From positions 28,700-92,699 of the forward strand of contig SUXK01000003.1 of the NCBI GenBank assembly GCA_015061035.1: a stretch of DNA of 64,000 bases. Direction: 5' to 3'. Below, in pieces: positions 19,686 to 29,004 of this stretch (its first letter is position 1; each line of letters opens with the position of its first letter). Made by a program: the position numbers and the translations under genes. The stretch is from Bacteroidales bacterium (lineage in GTDB: Bacteria > Bacteroidota > Bacteroidia > Bacteroidales > G3-4614). The notes beneath the pieces were generated by a model. That model was not told the origin of the DNA. It searched no databases and worked only from the letters and a program-made list of their open reading frames with translations.

Positions 19686-20684
19686 ATGAAACGATTAGAT
19701 AAAATAATATCTAAATTGGTTTTGTTAGTTTTGTTTACAACCTCAAATATATCTGTATATGCACAGACAGAAGAAGATATAAAACTTCCCGATGTATTCC
19801 CTACTGAAGATGCCGTTTGGATAATATCTAAAAAGGCAGAATATTACCATGGTACTCCTTATGAATATTCATGGAAAGAATCATATTATTTATTGGGAGA
19901 CACAATTATAGAAAATAAGAAATACTCTAAATTATATTCATTAGAAGGAACATTAGATTCTTTAAAGGTGAAATCTTGTGACTTCTATACCGAAAATCAG
20001 TTATATGTAGGAGCAATAAGAGTTGAGGGAGAACAAGTTTATTTACGACCTCATGAGGTGATATATCATGCAGATGGAAAAATATGTCCTCATATTTTAG
20101 GTATAGATTATAATGGTTATCCTTATTACAAAAATGAAGATATCGATTATAGTTTTTTTGAAAAGGATATTCTTATGTATGATTTTAGCGTAGAGGTATC
20201 AGAACGTTTATATATTGACAACTATCCATTATCTATTACCAACAATTCTACATGGTGTCTCCATTTTCTTGCTACAGGAATAGTAAAAGGAGTTGGAGAA
20301 CCACATTCATGGATAAAGGGAATAGGATCAACTGGAGGGTTATGGTTTAATTTTGATGAACCTAATATGGAAACAGATGAATGGATTTCTCACAATCTTC
20401 ATTCTTTCCACTACAAAGGCAAACAATTTTACCCTACTGAAGAATCAGGAATTAACGAAACTCCCAAAGAGGAGAGCAACACCAAAGTATACGTTTCTGC
20501 TGGGGTGCTATATATTGAGAATGCTGAGGGCATCAATTCAGTTAAGGTTTATGATGCAATGGGTAGAACGCTCCTCACTCCCAACCCCTCTCCAGTAGAG
20601 AGGGGAGTTGAAATAACTCTCCCTGACATCAAAGGAGTGTTGATTGTCAAGGTAAACAATGAGGTTGTGAAGGTAATGATTTAA
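19686..20684 (+). CDS. DVFP-family secreted protein with T9SS sorting domain (paralogue 1)
   Basis: 332 residues. Signal peptide up to VYAQ at about residue 27, then EEDIKLPDVFPTEDAVW, a sequence shared almost exactly with the genes at 30512 and 48226. The middle (~45-235) is divergent between the paralogues, but all keep YYLxGDTI, KKYSKLY, GxIRVEGE and a WIKGIGSxxGLW segment. The conserved tail begins at LHSFHYKGKQFYPTEESGIN and leads into the T9SS cassette with the TPNPSP repeat, ending VKVNNEVVKVMI. I do not recognise the mature domain. It is followed by a terminator also found at 30360 and 49263. Confidence 0.75.
   Translation: MKRLDKIISKLVLLVLFTTSNISVYAQTEEDIKLPDVFPTEDAVWIISKKAEYYHGTPYEYSWKESYYLLGDTIIENKKYSKLYSLEGTLDSLKVKSCDFYTENQLYVGAIRVEGEQVYLRPHEVIYHADGKICPHILGIDYNGYPYYKNEDIDYSFFEKDILMYDFSVEVSERLYIDNYPLSITNNSTWCLHFLATGIVKGVGEPHSWIKGIGSTGGLWFNFDEPNMETDEWISHNLHSFHYKGKQFYPTEESGINETPKEESNTKVYVSAGVLYIENAEGINSVKVYDAMGRTLLTPNPSPVERGVEITLPDIKGVLIVKVNNEVVKVMI
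20585..20605. repeat. Palindromic TPNPSP repeat (copy 2)
   Basis: CCCCTCTC-cagta-GAGAGGGG in frame within the sorting domain of the DVFP paralogue at 19686. Confidence 0.9.
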
Positions 20685-20721
20685 ATATCTATAAAAATAG
20701 TTTTATTTAGTCCCAGTTATA

Positions 20722-20755
20722 GAGGCAGAGCCATAGGCTTTTGTCTCTATTTTTT
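20722..20755 (+). terminator. Terminator shared by the DVFP loci (copy A)
   Basis: Hairpin GAGGCAGAGCC / GGCTTTTGTCTC with an ATA loop and one bulged T, then TATTTTTTG. About 90 bases, including the last codons of the preceding gene, are identical to the minus-strand copy at 49263-49345. A near copy is at 30360. Confidence 0.8.
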
Positions 20756-20821
20756 GTTTCAACTAAATAGATTGCTTAAATATTTTATATATTTTCTTAT
20801 AATTTATTTGTTTTATAAAAA

Positions 20822-20875
20822 TTTTCACTATCTTGCGAAAGAAATTATTTTATCTAATAAAAAAAGGAGGCTGTT
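20822..20875 (+). promoter_or_regulatory. Duplicated promoter/leader with strong Shine-Dalgarno (copy A)
   Basis: The ~55 bases before the ATG, from ATTTTC through TATCTTGC and GAAATTATTTTATC to AAAAAAGGAGG, are nearly identical to the leader of the LamG gene at 48073. AAGGAGG is a full Shine-Dalgarno sequence, unusual in this phylum. TATCTTGC may be a variant -7 box, with a TTTG 18 bases upstream of it in this copy. Confidence 0.6.
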
Positions 20876-23344
20876 ATGAAAAAGATTTTTACTCTATTAG
20901 TAATGCTAATATCTCTATTTACAACATCAGAGATAATAGCGTCAAACAATCAAGTAGTTGCAAAATCAACAGGTTGTACATCAATTGACGGCAAAGGAGT
21001 TGCTACCTTTGTTGTAACATCACCACAAGCACAAGTTTGCGATTTATCTTTTTTGATGATGCCTGGAGAGTACGCTGATGGCTCATTTACTTCGGTAACT
21101 CTTAAAGTAAATGGCTTTACTCTTCCAAATCCCATTACTTTTAGCACTTATGGTTGGCAGTCAGTTAACACAATAGGAAATGCAGTATCCCTTAGCAAAG
21201 GAGATAATACTGTTCAATTTATCTCTGGAAGGGATGATGTGCCTGTTGTTAGAGATATTAAGGTTTGGAATGGCATAAAAACTATATTCCCTACCTCAAA
21301 ATCATTTTATAATATGAGTAATATGCAAAATAGAGTATATATTGATGATGAAGGATATTACTTTTCTGATCCTCAACAACCATTATATCGTCCAGGAGTT
21401 AAAACAGATATGAAATATTATTACACAACAACTATTGATATATATTATGAACAAAAATATGATTCAGAAGGAGATCCTATCCCTATTATTGCTAATTTTT
21501 ATGCTCCCACATCATGGGACCCTGTTTTTGGACAATATGAAAGTACAGTAGATTACAATGCATATCTGTTTTATAAATCAGACCCATCTGTTTACTCAAA
21601 AAGATTTTCAACAACAAATCATAGTCTTTATTGTCAAGATACCATACCTGTAGCAGGAGAGTATTGCTTAATCTTAGAACCAAAGACTATAAAAGAAGAA
21701 GGATGGGCATCTATTAGAATAAATAATAGTAATCTTTACAGAAACTGTTATATATCACAGGATACTATAATAGAGGTAAAAAGAAAAGATTTAGCCAACA
21801 ATATAGTTGTATCTGCCCAAGATAGTATATATAATATGTTTACCGTAAGTAATTGTAGTATAGATTCAACTGCATCACATACCCCTGACCCTGTGCTATG
21901 GTTAAAACAAAGAGTTGTAAATGGACCTGACACAAGTGATATAATAGTGGCTTATAGTGATACAAATACTGTAAATAGTTATTTTGATTGGGGGAAAAAT
22001 GCCAGAATAAGAACAAAATTAGATTCAACAAAACAATACTTCTTGACGTTATCATCAATGCTGCCATATATCCAAAGTACAAATCCCGATGTGTGTGATT
22101 TATATCATTCTTATTGGAATAATATTGATACTTTAGTTTATTCTAGTATTAGCGATAGATTTCCTTCCTTAAAATATGAAGATGCTATAGAGTCAGGGAC
22201 TTGTAATATGTCATATAATTGTTATGCATGGAGTGCAGGAATTATGTATAATCATTTAGCAGGTTTGGAAATAGAAGATTTTGACTTATTATATAGCAAT
22301 AGAGAATTTCATAATACTTATGGTAAAACAAGAAGACCTCCTCATTCACCTATTTATATAAGAGAAGGAGCTACTTATGAGAATGCTGTAGTAGATATTT
22401 GGGGTGAAATAACTGCAGATAATGATACTATTATTAGTCATGCTTCAGTCAAAAACCCGCATAGTGGTATCCCAAATGGGTATGATTGGGAAAGTAAAGA
22501 TGCATACTTTTATAGGTTTTTTCATCCTCGTGAGGCATTGTGTGGAAAAACATATGGACAAATTATAGCCCATTATACATTGGCACCAGGACAAGATACT
22601 GTACAATATTCATATGAGGGAATAGTTTATTCCTCTATTGCAGAAGGAGAGATGATAATAGAAGACGTTCAACTTACAGAGGAAGAAAAATCTCTTATTT
22701 TACAAAGTATTCCAACAACATATAGTATTAATAAATTTGATCAATATTATAACCAATGGAAAGATCATATAAAGGGAAATCCATTTTATAGTAGTATTGA
22801 ATCTTGCAAAGATTCAATCATATATCCTCGTTTAATAAATTATATATTATCAAATCCAGGAGAAGAGTATAAAGTATATAAAAAATTTGATGAGGGAGAC
22901 TATTTTGCTGTAGTATTAATAAAAGATATATCATCTGTAGAAGGAACAAGAGCAAAAGTGGTATGGGATAGGATAATGAATTCTCCATTAGAAGGGAATG
23001 TAGTAAGAACTTCTTGGGGAAATGTTCGTTTATTTATCAAAACTATGTTACAAGATGAAGAAATTGACACACTCCCTCAAACAGGAAAAATACGAAGCAA
23101 TGAAGATAATGTTGAAATAACTGCAAGCGTTGGAAAGGTGACAGTTACTATTGACTTAGACAAAACCAGTACATATTGTATAAAGGCAGTTAATGTACAA
23201 TCAACTCAAGACATAATATTATTACCAGATTCTACCCATCAAGCAGGGGAAGAAATATATCAATATTCTCTTGCATCAGGGACATATATTATTGCTGTAA
23301 TAGTTGACGGCAATATAAATGCCCAAAAAGTAATTGTAAAATAA
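20876..23344 (+). CDS. Large secreted protein with possible Cys/His active site and T9SS-like C-terminus
   Basis: 822 residues. Signal peptide MKKIFTLLVMLISLFTTSEIIAS. Residues ~25-130 look like a beta-sandwich (VATFVVTSPQAQVCDLSFLM, VTLKVNGFTLPN). Residues ~445-565 contain YNCYAWSAGI (C449), ISHASV (H522), NGYDWESK and YRFFHPREAL (H550), which is a pattern I associate with papain/NlpC-like domains of unknown function. Catalysis is inferred, not shown. The C-terminus (GTYIIAVIVDGNINAQKVIVK) is a T9SS-type strand but is not the cassette of its neighbours and has no TPNPSP repeat. The gene is visibly more A-rich than the housekeeping genes. The LamG gene follows after 16 bases. Confidence 0.75.
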   Translation: MKKIFTLLVMLISLFTTSEIIASNNQVVAKSTGCTSIDGKGVATFVVTSPQAQVCDLSFLMMPGEYADGSFTSVTLKVNGFTLPNPITFSTYGWQSVNTIGNAVSLSKGDNTVQFISGRDDVPVVRDIKVWNGIKTIFPTSKSFYNMSNMQNRVYIDDEGYYFSDPQQPLYRPGVKTDMKYYYTTTIDIYYEQKYDSEGDPIPIIANFYAPTSWDPVFGQYESTVDYNAYLFYKSDPSVYSKRFSTTNHSLYCQDTIPVAGEYCLILEPKTIKEEGWASIRINNSNLYRNCYISQDTIIEVKRKDLANNIVVSAQDSIYNMFTVSNCSIDSTASHTPDPVLWLKQRVVNGPDTSDIIVAYSDTNTVNSYFDWGKNARIRTKLDSTKQYFLTLSSMLPYIQSTNPDVCDLYHSYWNNIDTLVYSSISDRFPSLKYEDAIESGTCNMSYNCYAWSAGIMYNHLAGLEIEDFDLLYSNREFHNTYGKTRRPPHSPIYIREGATYENAVVDIWGEITADNDTIISHASVKNPHSGIPNGYDWESKDAYFYRFFHPREALCGKTYGQIIAHYTLAPGQDTVQYSYEGIVYSSIAEGEMIIEDVQLTEEEKSLILQSIPTTYSINKFDQYYNQWKDHIKGNPFYSSIESCKDSIIYPRLINYILSNPGEEYKVYKKFDEGDYFAVVLIKDISSVEGTRAKVVWDRIMNSPLEGNVVRTSWGNVRLFIKTMLQDEEIDTLPQTGKIRSNEDNVEITASVGKVTVTIDLDKTSTYCIKAVNVQSTQDIILLPDSTHQAGEEIYQYSLASGTYIIAVIVDGNINAQKVIVK

Positions 23345-23360
23345 CTAAACGGATATAACA

Positions 23361-24434
23361 ATGAGAACATTTAAATTAACATTTTTAATAGTATTATTTA
23401 TATTATCAATAGAATTTGTCAAAGCAAATAACGAACAACCTCGAGGAATAGACCTAGGTGAGTATGCCTTTGGAATTCCTGCAAAGCAATTAAATTTTGA
23501 TACATATTCAAAATTTACTCTATCGTTTTGGATAAATGTAAAAGAACTTAATCATACAAATTATGGAACATTGTTTGCGAGTATTCGTAATCCCGAGGAA
23601 CAATATGTATTTGGAGATTATGGATGGATGTGGTCTTTTATAGAACCTCACGATTCAAAAAATACTCTTAATACAACCATTCGCTCATCAGGATCATCGG
23701 GTTTTGATGCGACAACGTTGTCTTCATTTAATTTTGAGGTAAATGAGTGGTTACATTTCTCATTTGTTTTTGATTATGATACAAATAGATCCCTTTTGTT
23801 ATATATGAATGGTACTTCTATATATGAAGTTAAAGGAACCTACGAAACATACGAATGGGTACAGAATAATATTATTATGATAGGAGGAGTTTCCGCATTA
23901 CGTTCACCATTAAATGCCTATGTTGATAAAGTTCAGTTTTATAATAAGGCTTTATCAGAAGCAGAAGTAAAAGAGAGTATGATTGCTCCATTAAATGATG
24001 CGTCATTGCTTGGTTATTGGGATTTTGAAAATGGTTGTACAACCGATGCAGAGGGGTATATGATGGCAGATAAAGGAACAATAAAAGCAACAATGTATAA
24101 AATCTTACAACAAAATGACATATCAATTGGTACAGAAATACAACCTTTTACATTTGCCGAAGGTGTAAATCCCGAATCAGTTTTGCAAGGAGTGGAAGAG
24201 AGTACCGCAGAGGAGAGCAACACCAGAGCATACGTTTCAAATGGGGTGCTATATATTGAGAACGCCGAATGTATCAACTCAGTTACAGTTTATGATGCTA
24301 TGGGCAGGGTACTCCTCACCCCCAACCCCTCTCCAGCAGAGAGGGGAGAGATTGCTATCCCATTAAATTTGAATGTTAAAGGTTTGTTATTGGTTAAGGT
24401 AAACAATGAGGTTGTAAAGGTTATTTGTGAATAG
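23361..24434 (+). CDS. Secreted LamG/concanavalin-like protein with T9SS sorting domain (paralogue 1)
   Basis: 357 residues. Signal peptide MRTFKLTFLIVLFILSIEFVKA, then GIDLGEYAFGIPAKQLNF. Residues ~25-240 form a LamG/pentraxin-like beta-sandwich (FTLSFWINVKE, EWLHFSFVFDYD, LLYMNGTSIYE, NAYVDKVQFYNKALSEAEV, SLLGYWDFENG), a fold that usually binds carbohydrate or other surface ligands. Residues ~280-357 are the shared T9SS cassette with LLTPNPSPAERGE. A paralogue is at 46994 with a different signal peptide. It is probably cotranscribed with the 822-residue gene. Confidence 0.82.
   Translation: MRTFKLTFLIVLFILSIEFVKANNEQPRGIDLGEYAFGIPAKQLNFDTYSKFTLSFWINVKELNHTNYGTLFASIRNPEEQYVFGDYGWMWSFIEPHDSKNTLNTTIRSSGSSGFDATTLSSFNFEVNEWLHFSFVFDYDTNRSLLLYMNGTSIYEVKGTYETYEWVQNNIIMIGGVSALRSPLNAYVDKVQFYNKALSEAEVKESMIAPLNDASLLGYWDFENGCTTDAEGYMMADKGTIKATMYKILQQNDISIGTEIQPFTFAEGVNPESVLQGVEESTAEESNTRAYVSNGVLYIENAECINSVTVYDAMGRVLLTPNPSPAERGEIAIPLNLNVKGLLLVKVNNEVVKVICE
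24326..24346. repeat. Palindromic TPNPSP repeat (copy 3)
   Basis: CCCCTCTC-cagca-GAGAGGGG in frame within the sorting domain of the LamG gene at 23361. Confidence 0.9.
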
Positions 24435-24477
24435 TTATTGAATATACACTCAACCAAGAGAGTGTTTAAATGATAGA

Positions 24478-24515
24478 GAGCGAGAAGAGAAATCTTTTCG
24501 CTCTTCTCTTTTTAT
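24478..24515 (+). terminator. Terminator with GAAA loop (copy A)
   Basis: GAGCGAGAAGA / TCTTTTCGCTC hairpin closed by a GAAA tetraloop (24478-24503), followed by TTCTCTTTTT. The same hairpin occurs at 31521 after another sorting-domain gene. Confidence 0.8.
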
Positions 24516-24551
24516 ATTCTGCCTATATTTAGTTAAAAGTTTTAAGGCGAT

Positions 24552-24585
24552 TTTGAAGGGAAAACGCAATTATTTTATATTTTTG
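24552..24585 (+). promoter_or_regulatory. Promoter of the ftsX operon
   Basis: TTTG (24552-24555), a 22-base spacer and TATTTTTG (24578-24585), about 63 bases before the ftsX start. The spacer is slightly long. Confidence 0.5.
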
Positions 24586-24648
24586 CAAAAAATTTGGGTT
24601 AGTATGCCCTTTTTGTAAAATATTTATCTCAACTATAGTTAAAACATA

Positions 24649-25530
24649 ATGGGAGAAAAGACAAATAGACATAAAATGTCGTTTTGGAATGCTAAAGTAA
24701 CCTCTACTATAAGTATTTCACTTGTGTTGTTTCTTTTGGGTATTGTAGTATCGCTTTCGATAATTGGAACTCAACTCACAAAGCATATTAAAGAGAATAT
24801 GGGCTTTACCATTGTTATAAAAGATTCTGCTTCGAAACGTGGCATTGAGGATGTAAAAAGAGAGTTAGACAAGGCTCCTTATGTTAAGGCTGTTCAATTT
24901 ATTTCAAAGGATGATGCACTTAAAGAGTTGGAACTTGAACTTGGCGAGAACCCTGAAGATCTTTTAGGTTTTAACCCCTTGCAATCTTCGATAGAGGTTA
25001 AACTCTCGGCTGAATATGCTTCTACCGACTCTCTTGCTTGGATTGAGTCTGATATTAAACAATATAGCAATATTGTTTCGGAGGTTATCTGCCAAAAGGA
25101 TGTTATTCAGGTTATAAACGATAATTTGCGTAAGGCTGAGATAATTCTTCTTTCTATATCGGCTCTTTTGATGGTTATTTCGTTTGCTCTTATCAGCAAT
25201 ACTATTCGTTTAATGATATACTCAAAACGTTTTCTTATTCGCACTATGAAACTTGTTGGTGCTACTCCCTCTTTTATAAGAAGACCTTTTATTATTAAGA
25301 ATATTATTGAGGGTATTATTGCAGCGGTTATTGCTACAATTTTGCTCTCGGGTTGTGCATACTATATTGTAAGCGAGTTTGAAAATCTTGCCGTATTAAT
25401 AAACTTTTTGACTTTAATCCAAGTTTTTGGTATTGTTTTACTGCTCGGTATTATGCTATCTTCAATCTCGGCATTCTTTGCTGTTAACAGATATATATCA
25501 ATGGATGAGGATGAACTTCACGCTTCATAA
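24649..25530 (+). CDS. ftsX: Cell division protein FtsX
   Basis: Inner-membrane permease-like partner of the ATPase FtsE, linking division to peptidoglycan hydrolase activation. 293 residues, four hydrophobic helices: one near residues 20-42 (ISISLVLFLLGIVVSLSII), then an extracytoplasmic domain (~45-165), and three in the C-terminal half (IILLSISALLMVISFALI, IIEGIIAAVIATILLSG, VFGIVLLLGIMLSSISAFF). FVISK-like and KLVGATPSFIRRPFI match the family. It heads a tight plus-strand run with DUF3098, uppP, truB and queA. ftsE is not adjacent. Confidence 0.9.
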   Translation: MGEKTNRHKMSFWNAKVTSTISISLVLFLLGIVVSLSIIGTQLTKHIKENMGFTIVIKDSASKRGIEDVKRELDKAPYVKAVQFISKDDALKELELELGENPEDLLGFNPLQSSIEVKLSAEYASTDSLAWIESDIKQYSNIVSEVICQKDVIQVINDNLRKAEIILLSISALLMVISFALISNTIRLMIYSKRFLIRTMKLVGATPSFIRRPFIIKNIIEGIIAAVIATILLSGCAYYIVSEFENLAVLINFLTLIQVFGIVLLLGIMLSSISAFFAVNRYISMDEDELHAS

Positions 25531-25544
25531 ATTTTAATTTTAAT

Positions 25545-25847
25545 ATGAGTATTCAAAATTTTTTGAAATCAACTTCTAATAAAAGTTCTAATAATTTGAA
25601 CAATAACATGGAAAAAAATAGTTCAAAAGGGTTTGCTTTAGAGAAGATAAACTATATTCTTATTGCTATATCGTTTGCCCTTGTTATATTGGGGTTTGCC
25701 CTTATGGGCGGTGAGAGTTCTACTCCCGATAATTATAATGCCGATATTTTCAGTTGGCGTCGCATTGTTTTAGGACCAACAATCTCTTTTATTGGTTTTG
25801 TTGCTATCATATTTGGTATAATGTACAAAAAGAAAGGAGATAAGTAA
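25545..25847 (+). CDS. DUF3098 family small membrane protein
   Basis: 100 residues with two transmembrane helices, [20 protein letters not shown] and [20 protein letters not shown], separated by a short loop. The pattern [20 protein letters not shown] is characteristic of DUF3098, which in Bacteroidota regularly lies between ftsX and uppP. Function unknown. Its stop codon overlaps the uppP ATG by one base (TAATG), which points to translational coupling. Confidence 0.85.
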   Translation: MSIQNFLKSTSNKSSNNLNNNMEKNSSKGFALEKINYILIAISFALVILGFALMGGESSTPDNYNADIFSWRRIVLGPTISFIGFVAIIFGIMYKKKGDK

Positions 25848-26692
25848 TGAGTTGGCTTGAAGCACTTGTTTTAGGATTAATTCAGGGATTTACCGAGTAT
25901 CTCCCCATTAGTAGTAGCGGACACTTAACTATCGCCTCAAATTTTGTGGATATCACTGATGCTGAACAGATTCTTCCGTTCACAGTATTGCTACATGTTG
26001 CAACTGTTTTAAGTACTATTGTAATATTGTATAAAGAGATTGTTTGGCTTTTTAAAGGACTATTTAAAACACACACTGGGGATAGCGAACCTTTATCTAA
26101 ATGGTGTGGTTTAACTCTTAACTCGCAACAACAATATATTATTGCCATTATAGCATCTATGATTCCTGTTGGTATTGTTGGTATTTTCTTCAAAGATGCG
26201 GTTGAGGCGGCTTTTGAGGGGTTGACAATTGTAGGTTGCTGTTTATTGGCTACTGCCGTTCTTTTGGCTTTCTCATACTATGCTAAACCTCGACAAAAAG
26301 ATAAAATATCTATTAAGGATGCTTTTATAATTGGCTTGAGCCAAGCCGTTGCTGTGCTACCTGGTCTTTCTCGCTCGGGTACTACTATTGCTACTGGTTT
26401 GCTTTTAGGTAACAAAAAAGAGAATATGGCTCAGTTCTCATTCTTAATGGTTATTCCGCCTATATTGGGAGAGGCACTATTAGAGAGTGTTGAGATGGTT
26501 AAAGAGGGTATTGAGGTTGCTTTTGGAGGTATTTCACCTTTGGCTCTTATTATTGGATTCCTTGCAGCATTTATCTCAGGTTGTATTGCATGTAAATGGA
26601 TGATTTCTGTGGTAAAAAAAGGCAAACTTATTTATTTTGCATACTACTGTCTTATTGCTGGTTTATTTACTTTAATATATTCTTTTATTTAA
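25847..26692 (+). CDS. uppP: Undecaprenyl-diphosphatase (BacA type)
   Basis: Recycles the lipid carrier undecaprenyl pyrophosphate to the monophosphate, and confers bacitracin tolerance. 281 residues. The N-terminal [22 protein letters not shown] is the conserved glutamate-rich catalytic segment, and the second motif [18 protein letters not shown] is also intact. Seven to eight hydrophobic helices are visible. The start codon overlaps the upstream DUF3098 stop codon. Confidence 0.96.
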   Translation: MSWLEALVLGLIQGFTEYLPISSSGHLTIASNFVDITDAEQILPFTVLLHVATVLSTIVILYKEIVWLFKGLFKTHTGDSEPLSKWCGLTLNSQQQYIIAIIASMIPVGIVGIFFKDAVEAAFEGLTIVGCCLLATAVLLAFSYYAKPRQKDKISIKDAFIIGLSQAVAVLPGLSRSGTTIATGLLLGNKKENMAQFSFLMVIPPILGEALLESVEMVKEGIEVAFGGISPLALIIGFLAAFISGCIACKWMISVVKKGKLIYFAYYCLIAGLFTLIYSFI

Positions 26693-26699
26693 TATAATA

Positions 26700-27440
26700 G
26701 TGACACAAGAGGTTGATAAAGAGTTTGACTTTATAGGTGGTGAGGTTTTACATTTTAACAAACCTCTACACTGGACTTCGTTTAGACTTGTTAAGAAGTT
26801 GAGAGGACATATTCACCAACATTATGGGATAAAGAAGTTTAAGGTTGGCCATGCAGGAACACTTGATCCTCTTGCTACTGGCGTGATGACCATTTGTACT
26901 GGTAAGGCTACTAAACTTATTGAGAGTTTGCAAGGCGAAGATAAAGAGTATATAGCAACTATTGCATTGGGAGCAACTACTCCTTCGTTTGATTTGGAGA
27001 CAGAGGTAGATGCCACCTTCCCCACTGAGCATATCACTCGCGAAATGGTTGAAGAGGTATTAGCATCATTCGTTGGAAATATTGAGCAAGTACCACCAAT
27101 TTTCTCGGCTGTAAAAATTGATGGCGAAAGGGCTTATAAACTTGCCCGTAAGGGGGATGATGTAGAACTTAAAGCAAAGGTTATACGTATTGATGCTATT
27201 GAACTTTTAGAGTTCTCGCAAAATGCTATTAGAATCAGGGTTGCCTGTGGTAAAGGCACCTACATTCGCTCCCTTGCCAGAGATATTGCAATTGCACTGG
27301 ATAGCGGAGGACATCTTACTGAGTTGATTAGAACTCGTGTTGGGAAGGTTAGATTAGAGGATTGCTTCTCTGTTGAACAGATTCCTGATATTGTGACAAG
27401 AGGTATTGCTCCAAAAGATATGAACATTGTAAAGAAATAG
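26700..27440 (+). CDS. truB: tRNA pseudouridine-55 synthase
   Basis: Makes pseudouridine at position 55 of the tRNA T-loop. 246 residues with the short C-terminus usual in this phylum. The motif KVGHAGTLDPLATGVM contains the catalytic aspartate, followed by GEDKEYIATIALG and VPPIFSAVKIDGERAYKLAR. RIRVACGKGTYIRSLARDI is also typical. The start is a GTG, since no earlier ATG is in frame and it lies 7 bases after the uppP stop codon. Confidence 0.95.
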   Translation: MTQEVDKEFDFIGGEVLHFNKPLHWTSFRLVKKLRGHIHQHYGIKKFKVGHAGTLDPLATGVMTICTGKATKLIESLQGEDKEYIATIALGATTPSFDLETEVDATFPTEHITREMVEEVLASFVGNIEQVPPIFSAVKIDGERAYKLARKGDDVELKAKVIRIDAIELLEFSQNAIRIRVACGKGTYIRSLARDIAIALDSGGHLTELIRTRVGKVRLEDCFSVEQIPDIVTRGIAPKDMNIVKK

Positions 27441-27467
27441 GAAATAAATTTTAAACTACATATAGAT

Positions 27468-28520
27468 ATGAAACTTTCAAAATTTAAATTCAAATTACCC
27501 GAAGAGTTAATTGCTCAATATCCAACAAATCATCGCGATGAATCTCGCATGATGGTTCTTCACCGCAAAACAGGCGAGATTGAGCATCTTGTTTTTAAAG
27601 ATATTATAAAATTCTTTGATGAGGGAGACCTATTTGTTTTTAATGATACTCAAGTTTTCCCTGCTCGCCTTTATGGCAACAAAGAGAAAACTGGTGCTCA
27701 AATAGAGGTATTTCTACTTCGTGAGTTGAACAGAACAAATCGCCTTTGGGACGTTTTGGTTGATCCCGCTCGTAAAATACGTATTGGTAATAAATTGTAT
27801 TTTGGAGAGGATGATTCGGTAGTGGCTGAGGTTATTGACAACACCACTTCTCGAGGTAGAACGCTCCGTTTCTTATATGATGGTGAACATGATGAGTTTA
27901 AGAGTTCTCTCCTTGCTCTTGGTGAGACTCCACTGCCTGAGTATATTAAACGTAAACCAGAGCCTGAAGATGCTGATAGATACCAAACTATTTTTGCTAA
28001 AAATGAAGGAGCTGTTGTTGCTCCCGCTGCTGGTTTACACTTTAGCAGAGAGATGATGAAGAGATTAGAGATTAGAGGCATTGATACTGCATTTTTAACT
28101 CTTCACATAGGATTAGGAAGTTTTAAAGATATTGATGTTGAGGACTTGACAAAACATAAAATGGATTCAGAGCCAATGATTATTACTGACGAGTTTGCTA
28201 AAACAGTTAACGCTGTTAAGGATGCTGAACGTAAGGTTTGTGTTGTTGGTACTTCAACTATGCGCGCAATTGAAACTGCTGTTTGTACTGGAACTCACAT
28301 TAACGAGTATGAGGGTTGGACAAATAAATTTATTTTCCCTCCTTACGACTTTTCTATTGCTAACGCTATGCTTACAAACTTTCATCTTCCTCTATCAACA
28401 ATGCTTATGATGACCGCTTCGTTTGGTGGTTACGACAACACTATGGCTGCATACCAAGAGGCTGTTAAAGAGGAATATCGCTTTGGTGCATACGGTGATG
28501 CAATGTTGATTGTTGACTAA
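27468..28520 (+). CDS. queA: S-adenosylmethionine:tRNA ribosyltransferase-isomerase
   Basis: Transfers and isomerises the ribosyl group of SAM onto 7-aminomethyl-7-deazaguanine in tRNA, giving epoxyqueuosine. 350 residues, full length. The family segments [51 protein letters not shown] and [10 protein letters not shown] are all present, as is [18 protein letters not shown] near the C-terminus. It belongs to the ftsX-to-folK run on the plus strand. Confidence 0.96.
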   Translation: MKLSKFKFKLPEELIAQYPTNHRDESRMMVLHRKTGEIEHLVFKDIIKFFDEGDLFVFNDTQVFPARLYGNKEKTGAQIEVFLLRELNRTNRLWDVLVDPARKIRIGNKLYFGEDDSVVAEVIDNTTSRGRTLRFLYDGEHDEFKSSLLALGETPLPEYIKRKPEPEDADRYQTIFAKNEGAVVAPAAGLHFSREMMKRLEIRGIDTAFLTLHIGLGSFKDIDVEDLTKHKMDSEPMIITDEFAKTVNAVKDAERKVCVVGTSTMRAIETAVCTGTHINEYEGWTNKFIFPPYDFSIANAMLTNFHLPLSTMLMMTASFGGYDNTMAAYQEAVKEEYRFGAYGDAMLIVD

Positions 28521-28540
28521 CTTACTGGAGGGAGAAGGGC

Positions 28541-28996
28541 GTGAGTATTGTTTATCTGTCGTTAGGCTCAAATTTAGGAGATAGAAATCACTTTATAGAT
28601 TGCGCTATCTGCGAGATAGATAAACGCATAGGAGAGGTAACAAAAGTCTCAAACAGATACGAGACAGAGCCATGGGGATTTATCTCTGAAAACAAATTTA
28701 TTAATGTGGCTGTGGAGGTTAAAACTAAACTATCAGCCTCAGAGACTTCAGTTATTATTCACAAAATTGAAGATGAATTGGGAAGAAAAAGAGATATTAA
28801 CTCAAATGGTTATGAGGATAGAGTTATAGATATTGATATTTTGATGTTTGATAATATTATTTCAAACAATGAATCATTAACTCTTCCTCACCCTAAAATG
28901 CACTTAAGAGAGTTTGTGATTGCTCCTTTACGAGAAATTGCTCCAGAAATTATTCACCCTGTATTGGGGATTGCAATTAAAGATATAAAGTTATAA
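28541..28996 (+). CDS. folK: HPPK: 2-amino-4-hydroxy-6-hydroxymethyldihydropteridine pyrophosphokinase
   Basis: Folate biosynthesis kinase, 151 residues. VYLSLGSNLGDRNHFIDCAI is the N-terminal HPPK signature, VSNRYETEPWGF the substrate loop, and DRVIDIDILMFDN with LPHPKMHLREFVIAPL the metal-binding and closing motifs. The start is GTG, preceded by a GGAGGGAGAAGG purine tract. The exosortase-like gene begins 8 bases after its stop codon. Confidence 0.95.
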   Translation: MSIVYLSLGSNLGDRNHFIDCAICEIDKRIGEVTKVSNRYETEPWGFISENKFINVAVEVKTKLSASETSVIIHKIEDELGRKRDINSNGYEDRVIDIDILMFDNIISNNESLTLPHPKMHLREFVIAPLREIAPEIIHPVLGIAIKDIKL

Positions 28997-29004
28997 GATG
29001 ATAT

